Positions 22,433-32,497 of a DNA stretch of 64,000 nt are shown in pieces (position 1 is the first letter of the stretch; every line of letters starts with the position of its first letter). The notes under the pieces are model-generated. The model ran no database searches and was not told the DNA's origin. It worked only from the letters and a program-made list of their open reading frames with translations. A program made the translations under genes and the position numbers. This DNA comes from Diplosphaera chodatii. Lineage: Eukaryota > Chlorophyta > Trebouxiophyceae > Prasiolales > Stichococcaceae. Location of the stretch: positions 1,364,001 through 1,428,000 of the forward strand of contig JAALGY010000001.1 of the NCBI GenBank assembly GCA_032358165.1, read 5' to 3'.

Positions 22433-24134
22433 TGCCGGTGGCTGTACTGAGGTACGTGCTAGGTTCTGCATTATCATCCGCTAGAGGGCAGATGGAGTCT
22501 CACGAATCAACCAATGCAGCACGAACAGCCAGGTGTGATGGTGCGATCAAGCCTGCTGTGAGTCTAGTTCCTGTCTCCAGAAGTCGGTGGGTAATACTGA
22601 TCTGCAGTGCAAACCTTTGACACCGCCTGCGCGAGCTTGACGGCAGCCCACCTAATGATAGAAAATGTATCCTCGCTGCACCGACAGATCGGACTTGAAA
22701 GTGGAACTATTGGTGGTGTGCCGCATTGCGTTTTGCATGTGCCCCGTCAGCAAGCCACGTGCTGTGATAAAGCCACGCTGTAATACAGTAATGGCATGCC
22801 CAAACCCTGAGTGCACCAACTACGAGAGTCCTTGTCCTTTGCATGGTTCACACTGCCTGCATATCTAAAACAGACGCTCTGACGCACCGCCTCGCCGATG
22901 TCGACGGTCCTGGCACCCGCAATCCCGTGCTGACTGTCGTGGATCAAAGCCGCGGACCATTGCCGCTGCGGACCCAAAAGTCACCCAGGACGTGCCGCTC
23001 GTGCTTCAGCTCTTGGTGTGAGCTCTCGGCCGGTCGACGAGCCTTAGGCACGCCACAGAAACACATATCAGGCCCGCCTCCGGGGTAGCCACGCCCACCC
23101 AAAAGCCAAAATGTCAGTCGGCATACATTCCGCAGCGCAGCTGGCCGCGCATCGCGATCATGCAACCAGCTCTGCAAGCTGTGGCAGCAGCCATGCAGCT
23201 CCTGCGGCGGACGTGATGGCAGCCCGAGGTGCCATGGCTGCTACCAGCTTCACCTCTGCACAGCCCTCAAGCTCGGCTGCTGACAGACATCGTGATGCCA
23301 CGCCCCAAAGGTGGGTTCCTGGTCTCTGAGTCAACACCGCGGTCAACATCGCGCGAACGTCCTTGACAGTGGCTGGCTCGGTTGCCTGGTATGTTCACTG
23401 TCGCACCCGCGCCGAACACATTAGTAAAGATCATACAATGAAACCAAAGCTGACTCAAGCAGCGCGCTAGGGGTGCTGGGTCGGCGCCTCACAGGCCCGT
23501 CCGGCTGAGATCATACCCTCATACCGGACCAAGTTAATGCTTGCGTCGGGAAGCGCGCCGGCACTTTGCCGGTTGTCCTGCAGGCCATGCATTGCTGAGC
23601 CATGGGCACCGCGTCGTAAGAACACGCCAATCCGTGTGGTGTTGTGGACATGGCCTGTGCCATGCATCAAGGTAAGCTGGTCAACTGGCTCATTGACCAT
23701 GCAGACAGTCAAGCCAGCTGTTGCCCTGTCTGCACTTGAGTAGGTTGCATGCCACTGCATACCCTTAGGCAGTGATGTAACTGTGATATGCTGGCATGCA
23801 GTACTCAAACTGTGCTAAGCCTATGATACGAACGTTGCTGTGCATGAGATCCTCTGTGTGAAATCTTGTCTGGTACTGACGCTGGTTCCAATCAGACCTT
23901 GAATGGTGTACAGCCTGGAGACCTTCCCAGAGGGGCCACAGCGTGCGTCGCCTGGCAGTGCGGACCGTGCAATTGGTTGGGGTGAGACACATCGTGGTCT
24001 GGACAATTTGAGTCTGACCTTGTGCTGTTCAAGCTTATGTGTCATTGTGTCATGGTCAGGCTGTCTGCCCCATGCGCTCACCAGACTGATGGCTTCAGCC
24101 AGATGCTTGCAATGCTGTAGAGTGGCGCGGCTGC
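22433..24134. other. 1.7-kb divergent intergenic region without a recognised gene
   Basis: Lies between the OsmC-like gene (minus) and the bZIP gene (plus). The longest open frame is 72 codons at 23111-23329 (Ala/Ser-rich, no similarity I recognise), and it lacks downstream splice partners I can support. The stretch probably holds two promoters and 5' UTRs. I cannot exclude a small gene. Confidence 0.35.
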
Positions 24135-25972
24135 ATGGGCGATCAGTCGACATCACAGCACCGCATGCAGCAGCAACACCAGCAACACCAGCAGCAGGAG
24201 CAGCAGCACTTCGAGCGGCAGCACAGGCAGGCACAATTGCTGCCTGCTCCAACTGGCAAGCATCCCTGGTCGTTGGATGCAGACGCCCTGAGCCCGGGGT
24301 CCCATGGCAGCTCGTCAGACTGCCTGGCGGACATGCTGGCACCCACTCTGCAGCATAATGGCGTGAGCGGCTGCGGCGATGTGAAGCTGCCCTACAGTGA
24401 CACGTCTGCTGCTGCCGCCAACCCAGAATGCGTCCCATGGTTGCCTCAGCCCAGCGGCCGCCCAGCACTCGGCCAGCAGGAGGGCTTTGCCGCAGCACCC
24501 CAGGCGCCAGGCCTGCCCTGCAGGGACGCCATGCCCTGTCACAGCCCTGGCGGGGTGTCCGACACCACGGTGGTCGACTGGCAGCTGCTGCTGGAGGAGT
24601 GGGCTGTGCCGCCCAGTGCCGCGTCACTGGTGCCTCCGCTGCTGGAGACCCTGCTCGCAGAGGAAGATGGCCTCCGGCTGCCTGACGCCCCACCAGCCGC
24701 TGCTGCAGAGTCTGCCTGCCTGCCCCCTCTGCAGCAGTCGCAGGCAAGACAGCCAGCCGGGCGGCTGCATTGCTCTCAGCAAGCCGCAGGCCTGTCGCTG
24801 CATCAGTCTGCTCGCTCCTTCCGGCTGCAGCATGCAGTGCCGTGTACAGCGCCTGGGGAGCAGGCGCATCCTGCTGCCCATGCACGGCTCAGCAGTGCTG
24901 CTGCGCCAGCGTCAGTGTCAGCAGGTAGCTGCATGGCAGTGTTTCCCCAGCAGCAGGCAGGTCAGGGCATGCCAGACATCCCCAGGCTGCGCCCATCACC
25001 AGTGCTGTCTCAGGCAGGGTCCCGCAAGCGCGGTCGCCCACGTGTCTACGACACCGTCACCCCAGGTGCGTGTCGTCATACCATTCTGACATCGCAGCTT
25101 AGCAGAACATTGGGAATAGGTCTCTTTTGGAGCTTGGATGTTGTACCCGCTTCATGCCTAGGGTGACTTGACATCTGGGCGTCTGACGCCCCTGTCGTGC
25201 TAGAGGCAGCAGAGTCACAAGCACCACAGTTTCGCCACTTGATGCTCCATCTGGCAAGAGCACATCAGGTCAACGGTCATCAAACATCGATGGACTTGCA
25301 TGCGCAGTGCTGGAGGCGGCAGCGCTCGACAGGCAGCCCAGCTCCGGCGGGAGTGGCGGTGAGGAGCCGCCCCCAAGGCGCCGTGGCGCCAAGCCCAAGT
25401 ACATCTGCGCCACCCAGGAGGAGGCCATTGCCAAGCGGTGCGCTGGCTGCTGTTGCCCTCACCTCATCATGCTGCTGCTGCTGTGGGCGTGAGCATGCAA
25501 ACCTGCCTCTGCGCATGCCAAGGCGCGCTGACATCATGCCATGCTGACTCTGTGGTGACCCTTAGCCACTGGCTGATCAGCTGCGCATATTCTGCTGCAG
25601 GCGGGACCGCAACCGACAGACAGCTCTTGCCACCTACTACCGCCGCAAGGCGCGCATGACAGAGCTGCGCAGCACCGTGGCGGCGCTGGAGGCCGAGAAT
25701 GCGGCCCTGGAAATGCTTGCTTACACAGCAGAGGGCTCTGAGGAGTGCGCAGGTACATATATTGTGCAGCACTGTCGCATTTGACTGGCACAGTGTAACG
25801 GTGGCTTGCTTGCAGACCACACGATGCAGATGATGCTGCAATTTTGCATGACTTGACCGGGTTGAGTCAGATTTATTGCTGATGTGCAGCATATATACGT
25901 CCGCTGCTGGAGGATGGGTGTGAGCCAGCTGCTGTCGTCTCACTGCTGCTGCCGGAGGGTGACAGCAGCTGA
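24135..25972 (+). CDS. bZIP transcription factor with atypical basic region
   Basis: Predicted DNA-binding dimeric regulator. Four exons: 24135-25065, 25308-25437, 25601-25752, 25890-25972; 431 residues, all phases consistent. Residues 1-300 are Gln-rich then low complexity. Just before intron 1 is SRKRGRPRVYD, an AT-hook-like GRPR core. Exon 2 gives PPPRRRGAKPKYIC. Exon 3 is the bZIP: RNRQTALATYYRRKARMTEL followed by heptads (TVAALEAENAALE). Counting back from the zipper, the usually invariant Asn is present, but the usually invariant Arg eight residues later is Tyr. The zipper is short. The C-terminus is acidic/hydrophobic (PAAVVSLLLPEGDSS). Target genes are unknown. Confidence 0.85.
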
Positions 25973-26324
25973 GCAGTCTGCCTTTATCCTAAAGCAGCTT
26001 CGTGCTGCATGATTAGCGTGTCAGCGTGAGTTGATGGGTTTTGTTGTTCGAGTGGCTCTCTTGCTACTCATGCGGTGTGGACTGAACCACGTCGTAGTGT
26101 ATCAACCTACTGGTAATGGTTGCGCTTTCATGCTGACAAGCGATTGATACTGACCGAAACACAATGCTGTGCCACGTGCAACCACAATCGCAGTTCGCTG
26201 AGGATGTACTGATAGTCCTTCCCAGAACGATGTTGACAAAGCGACCAGTGTACACACTAATACTAGAATTATGACAAAACGCACACAAAGACGGTGACAC
26301 CAGCATGACGCCTTGTCATTGCTG

Positions 26325-27203
26325 TCACCCGGCCATCGCCGCTCTGACGTTTGCAGCTGTCGGGTTCTGCATCGCCCTGTCCCTTGCAATATCGCCGTAA
26401 CCCTTCCGCTGCACGAATGATGACACCAACGATGTCGGCTGTCTTTCGTGCCGGAAGACATGCATGCAAACACAGGTCACATGTGCAAAACACGGCCGGA
26501 ACCGTTCATATACAAATGATGAGCTGGAATGCGGGCGTAGCTGTGCATCCCCCAGCTGCAGCCTGACCTTCTGCTAGCCTTCCAGGGCTGCCGTGCCCCG
26601 CTCACCTGAAACGGCCGCAGCTCATGGAACCCGAGGCCGACGAGGCACAGGCACAAGCACGCCACCGCCCGCCACACAGAGTTGGGGTTGTGCTCCTCCC
26701 AGGTGTACCACGTCAGGAAGATGGACAGCGCGCCAATGACGAAGCCAGCATGCTGCCTGTGCAGTTCGAGCGGCTCAGCCGCAGTCACATGTTTGCAATG
26801 ATGTGGAGATCGTGGTCAACATCTCAAAGGGGTGCTGGTGTAGCCTGGCTGCACTAGTGACTGGTTGGGCTGCATGGAAACCTGAAAGTGGTGTAAAGGT
26901 AGCTCCACTCCTCCTCTGGTGCCTCTTGCGCCTGTGAGCATGCAAATTGTGCCTTTCAGATGCAGCTCGGGCAGGAGCAGCTGTGAGCTGCTTCCTAACG
27001 CGCTAATTTGATCTGCAAAGCCACCCGATCGCTGACGATCGTGGCAGGCGCAATGTGCACATGCTCCCAACTTCAGCATGCGCAGCACAGCACACCTCTA
27101 CAGGTGCCGGTCTGCCGGACGGTGTCGCCTGCGTTGCTGCAACCTCCTCTCTTGTCGATGGCTTGACCTTGTCGCCCCTCGCTGCTGATTTCCTGGGCGC
27201 CAT
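26325..27203 (-). CDS. Small two-helix membrane protein, family not recognised
   Basis: Four phase-consistent exons: 27203-27096, 26931-26882, 26756-26606, 26408-26325; about 130 residues. The basic N-terminus (MAPRKSAARGDKVKPST) is followed by an acidic linker (QEAPEEEWSYLYTTF). Two hydrophobic segments follow, FVIGALSIFLTWYTW and VACLCLCLVGLGF, separated by the short polar turn EEHNPNSVW. The tail is RKGYGDIARDRAMQNPTAA. The exon order, the three splice phases and the even hydrophobic segments argue that it is real. It has no signal peptide, so the topology is probably a hairpin with both ends on the same side. It is divergent from the Mg2+ channel gene 548 bp away. I do not recognise a family and assign no function. 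Confidence 0.68.
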
Positions 27204-27751
27204 TGCGTGTTGCTGGCAACGCCGAGAGGTTTGCCGAGTGATCTGAGTTGTGGCACAAGTCTAGAAGCCCAGCGGCACCGTGGTGGGACGGAAAGATGCC
27301 CAACTGCAGCTTCCAGGAGGCTACGGTCAGCAATGCAAACTTCGATAGAGCACGCATTGGGATGGTGCCGAGATGAGATGCAACCTCTTGGTCTCCCAAC
27401 ATGGAGGGTCCACTTGAAGGGCCACAAAGCTTCAGGATACCGCATGTCCTTGCATGTGCACTGAAACACGAATACATAACACGCAGCTGAGCACCAGCCA
27501 CCTGTTTGCGCAATCGTGCCATCCTGTTCAGTCGAGCTGCACGTGCATGCCGAATGCTCACAATTAGTCACTGATAACAGCTGCGATTGGTTTTCACTGA
27601 CTTTCAGCTCTGCAGCTCCTACTGAGTTGTCGAAGCTTTACTTGAGGGTTTTGCTTCTCTGCGGGTCCTTGCAGCATTGGGTGCGCGCACTGGCGGCACA
27701 CGGCGCCACTGACCAGGCGGCTCCATGCCTGCGTTGTAACGGACCAGTGGC
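27204..27751. promoter_or_regulatory. Divergent intergenic region, presumed bidirectional promoter
   Basis: 548 bp between the starts of the small membrane protein (minus) and the MRS2-like gene (plus). No supported exon. No TATA box is obvious. Confidence 0.35.
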
Positions 27752-30700
27752 ATGCTGCGCCGCCTGGGGATTCTGGTTCTACGGGCAGAAAGCAGTGCCG
27801 CATCACGCAGTCTAGCTGCCAACTCGGGTGTGTCAGCCGTGTGCCCAGACCACGCTGCAGCTATCTCGCAGCCAACCACACAGCCAACGCAGCACTGCGG
27901 ACATGCAACTGTGGTACCCTCACACATCAGGCTAGCTTCCCACCTGCCCGATCGGGGGTGGCGTGGTCACCATGCGTCGTCACCCGCACTGCCCCAGCTG
28001 CAGCAGGGGCAGAGGCCGGGCGGTCTCCCCCTGCCGCTGCACAGCAACTGCAGTGGAGTACCGTACAGCGCCCATACCTGCACAGTGCGCGGCAGTGCTG
28101 CCACCGGCATGCGCAACTACAGCCACGGCAGGTTCAGCCAGCATGCACTTCCACATGCTGCAGGCATACAGAGCAGCGGCAGCTATGGTATCACACCCGG
28201 CATTTGGTGGCAGCAAGTGCGGTGTTGGTCCGCTACGGTGCCAGGGAACGGCAGCAAGCGCAAAGGCGAGCATGCTGAAGCCAACTACGAGCTCAGCGAG
28301 GTGCACTGGCACAGCCGCACCTCTGCACAATGCGCAGCTGAGCATGGCATCACGGCTTGTGCATCTTGCGGGTTTGATGGCATGCCCAATCCAGTATTGC
28401 ACATACACAGGGCGATGTCAGACTTGTTCCCCGTGCAGGTGCTTCAAAAGCTGCAGCAGCCTCCGCTGCACAACAACATCCTCAGCCAGCAGGGCCGCCA
28501 GGCCGATGACCATGAATGGAAGGTGTGTCTGATCCTCGGGGGCGCGCCTCTGCAGTTGACCATGTGACAGCAGCAAAGCATCCTGTGCCCGGGTAGGAGA
28601 CGTACCAGCATCACACTTGCATCAGCAGCCATCATGCAAGGTGTCTGTTGGTTGATCGAAGGCACCTGACGTGTTACTTGAGTGTTGCGGTGCCCCAGGT
28701 GCTGGAGTTCAGGCCGGCGGACGGCAGCGAGCGGGGGCAGCCCTCGGTGCAGCAGGTGACGGCGACGCCCGAGTTGCTAGGCCTCGCGCCGCGGGACATG
28801 AGCCTGTTCGCCGCCGACAGCGGGCCCGGTGTGCACTGGTGCAGGCCGCCCCATAGCGGCAGCAGTTCCCGCATCTGAACCCGCCAGCACAGTGCCTGAG
28901 CAGTTGCGTGCACATCACGACCGCGTGCTCCTGGATGACCGACGTGCCATGATTTGCACAGGAAAACAGCGGGCAACCATCAGCGTGCGCGGCAACGAGA
29001 TCCTGTTCCGCTCCGAGTGCTGCCGCGCCGTCATCCGCTCAGACCGGGCCTTCCTGTTTCCCTCCAAGTGCGAGTCCTATGCCCTCTTTCTTCATGCAGG
29101 CATGCAACAACCTTCTGCCTGACAGCAGCTCGGTACGGTGGTGATGGGATTTGCATGCAATGTCAGCATGCTCAGTGCAACGCAGACGGCAGGCAGACAT
29201 GGTGAAGCTGGCGCATGCGCTCGGGACAAACATCGCTCGCGGCACCGGTAACAACGGCGCCAACGGCCATGCGCACCCCTTCGAGTTCCGCGTGCTGGAG
29301 TGCCTGCTGGCAGCCACGGTGTCCTTCTTTGAAGGTGCGCGGCGGCGCATGCAGCATGCACCTCCTCCTCCAGTTCACTGCTGAGAAGCAAGCCGCATAT
29401 GTGCTGCCACGGTGGTTTGACGGTGTGTGTAATCTTCCGTGGCCACAACACACCATGCATATGTATTTGGCACTCCAGCAGTGGCGGACGGATTGTAGTC
29501 GATGGTACGCAGGCAAGGCGGAGCGGCTGTCGATGCTGACGGACAGCGTGCTCATGGACATCATGGATGCGGTGGACAAGGCCGCGAAGTCGGGCGGGCT
29601 GCGCCCCCAGCGCGTCGACCTCAAGCAGCTGCTGCCCATCCAGAGGTGCGTGCGGACATGTGATCGAGGGCGCCGCCGCCAGTGTTGTGTGCTGTTCACG
29701 CCAAGGCCTACTAGTGTATCTCAAGTGCGCCCTGGCAGGTCTGTCCGATCAGCTGCTACAGATCCAAGGGCGCTTCAACATACCAAGGAGGTTCCTTGCT
29801 CTCTCGGCAGCAGGTCCATGCTCTGCTTCACTTTGGCAGCCATACAAGCCTGACCTGCTGCACCATAAGCTGACGGCGTGCTTTGTGCGGCCAGTGCAGG
29901 AGTCTGACGGAGCTCACAGCAGACGTGAAGGAGACCTCGGATGCCATCGATGCTGTCGCCAACGACGATGCCGCGCTGGCTGCCATCTGCCTGTCGGAGA
30001 GGCCGTCCAAAGCATCGAACCTGCTCCCAGCCCCGCTCAAGTGCGCACAGCAGCCTGAGCACCATCTCTACACCAAACCAAGGCAGTGACATTTAAACAT
30101 GCAGCTGTGAGCGCAGCTGCTGCACCCGGCATATGGATGACAGCTGCCTGACGGCGCGTGCAGGGGTGACCAGGACAAGCAGAAGGCGGCCATGTACCGG
30201 GGCGCTGGGCTGCTGGAGAGCTACCAGCGGCAGGTGCAATCGCTGGACGGCAGCCTGCAGGAGCTCGAAGAGAACATCGACACCGTGCGGGAGGTGCGTC
30301 AGCATGAGTGCCATGCGCCTGCCTGACCGACAGGGCTCATGAACACAGCTGCTTCACGGTGCTGCGATGCAAGGACACACAGCTGCTGCACACCCCTGGC
30401 AGGTTGCGCTGTGCTCCGCAAGCTTACCGTTGGTGTGCATGTCCATGTATGACTGTACACGCCAGCATGGCCACCTGACGCCCCTGCACCCGCGCCAGGT
30501 GTGGCACATGAGCCTGGACAACACGCGCAACCGCACGCTGCAGCTGAACCTGGCCATCAGCGTCGCGTCCTTCGCGCTCATGGCGTCCACCGTGCCCGCC
30601 TCCTTCTTCGGCATGAACCTGCACTCGGGCATGGAGGTGGGCGCAGCCTCGGATGCAGCAGCATCCACAACTGCAGGCACCTCAACAGGGCTCTGGAGTG

Positions 30701-31868
30701 TGCGCAGCTCTTTCCTGTGCCTGCTTGGCCCATGCCACCAGGATAACTGTGAGATACCAGGTAGATTGGTGGTGTGTCAACAGGACAACCCGCACCTGCT
30801 GTTCTACGTGGCGGGCGGCTGCCTGGCGCTGTCGACCGCGGTCTTCTTTGGCGTCATTGCCGGGCAGCGCTACTGGCCCAACGACGAGCAGCATCAAAAG
30901 GTCTGCCTCCACCACGACCTCCTGTTAACAGTGTGGACCAACACACCGTGTCCATTTGCTGACACGTGATGCTGCCAGCTCGGGAGACAATGTGCCCCTG
31001 GACATTCCCAGGGCGCCATGTGTTGCTGGAGCTGAACACTCTGCATGCTGATCAGCTCGCGAATGCAGGAACAACGTCTCATTGGCAGCAGCACAGCAGC
31101 GCACCACTGCAGCCTGCAACCCTGATGGTTGTCTATCATGCGCTTGCAGGTGCGGGACCTGGGGGCAACCCGGGAGCTGCTGGCGCACCACCTGGGCGAC
31201 CTGGACGACATCTTGGCAGCGCTGCGCATCCACAATGGTGCGTGCTGTGATGCATGTACGGCGTGCTGGGATGTGACTGCATGACACATGCCTTCCCTGG
31301 CTGCGCGCCTTCGTGTGGCACACCGCGTCGAACGCCGGGATGCGCACGGACGCTGCATCGCACACCGCCACTGCTCAGCCTAATGCACATCCTAACCGGT
31401 GTCTGCGCTGCGGCAGAGTCTCCTGCATGTTGCTGTGACAACTTCTGCCGCTGACACTCGTACACGGTCGGCTGCAGAGCCGGTGGACAAGAAGGAGTTC
31501 ACGCGGCTGGTTGGGGAGGCGCAGCGCACCTCGGGCGCAGGCGATGGGCTGACCAATGCCGAGGTCGAGCTGCTGTTCAAGGTGCGGCCCGACTCATGAC
31601 ACATCAGGATCAACAGACACTTATTGGAGTTCTTTTCAACGGTTGTCTGCGGACCCAGATCTTGCGTCCTGTAAGCTTGAAGGACGCATGCGATGTTCAG
31701 GTACATCAGGGTGCTGGCATTGCAGCTGCTTGTTCGGGATGACATTCGGTGTATACATGTGTCTCGCAGGCGTTCGACACGAACCGTGACGGCAAGATCG
31801 ACACAGCCGACGCGATGCGCAGCCGGCAGGAACTGGCGCGGCGGGAAGTCGGGCGCATGCTCATGTGA
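27752..31868 (+). CDS. MRS2/CorA-type Mg2+ channel with C-terminal EF-hand
   Basis: Predicted Mg2+ channel of a mitochondrial or chloroplast inner membrane. Exons: 27752-28300, 28439-28522, 28699-28828, 28962-29067, 29186-29334, 29513-29645, 29900-30040, 30164-30293, 30499-30636, 30784-30900, 31150-31237, 31478-31581, 31770-31868; about 655 residues, every junction in phase. The N-terminus (MLRRLGILVLRAESSAASRS) looks like a transit peptide; exon 1 is the least certain. MRS2 landmarks: VLEFRPADGSE, GNEILFRSECCRAVIRSD, HPFEFRVLECLL, LTADVKETSDAIDAVANDD, MSLDNTRNRTLQLNL. The pore signature FFGMN (GMN at about 512-514) sits at the end of membrane helix 1, and helix 2 is NPHLLFYVAGGCLALSTAVF. An extra tail has a helical segment, then ELLFKAFDTNRDGKIDTADA, a canonical EF-hand loop (residues 626-637). 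Known MRS2 proteins lack this tail. Confidence 0.88.
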
Positions 31869-32497
31869 TGTCAATAGGCGCAGGGATTGCTCTGGTTTTC
31901 GGACTGTGTCGAGCGTGTCGGTGTGTGCGTCATTCCTGCTTGCTTACAGCGATGCAGCAGATAACGTGGTTAAGCACTCATAGTGTAAAGCACTGCCTCC
32001 AAATGTTTTGATGTACCAAACAGTCAAGCAAATCAATTTGCATCCTAGCTCCCTTACTTCGGTGCAGCACAGCTACCTGCTGCTAGATAGCTACCTACCT
32101 CCCTAACAGCACATGCATCTACCACATGCATCAAGGCGCATTACCGCTGTCATGCCTCACAGCGAGATTCAGTCACGATCCAGAAGTCGTACACTCTCCA
32201 TGGCAGTGTGAAACAGAACTATTGTGCTGCAGGAATAGCCTGCAGGCTCAAGTGCTGACCCATGTCTCAACCACAGCTCCCTTTCAAAACCAAAGAACAA
32301 ACCATTGTGTGACAACGATGACCATGTCAATAAGCTGCAGCATACCATTAGCGGTATGCTGGCCAGACCCTGACGCCAGTGCTGCCATTGCTCCAGTTCT
32401 TTGCATATACCATAGTCACGTGAAGTCGGTTTGTATTGTGTACCTGCTGCCCCGCTGATCCCCATGTGCGCTGTCCGCTGCAGCACGAGCTGCCGCA
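31869..32497. other. Convergent 3' intergenic region
   Basis: Between the stop codons of the Mg2+ channel (plus) and the secreted glycosidase-like gene (minus). No supported exon. It contains the TGTAA signal at 31984-31988. Confidence 0.4.
31984..31988 (+). terminator. Putative TGTAA polyadenylation signal of the MRS2-like gene
   Basis: TGTAA lies 116 bp past the stop codon. TGTAA is the established poly(A) signal of chlorophyte algae such as Chlamydomonas, where AATAAA is rare. A single pentamer is weak evidence. Confidence 0.4.

Noticed and set aside
27752..28567. Single continuous 271-codon gene
   Set aside because: Its 3' part contains the MRS2 exon DDHEWK, which continues in phase to VLEFRPADGSE after a GT-AG intron; the open frame reads through introns.
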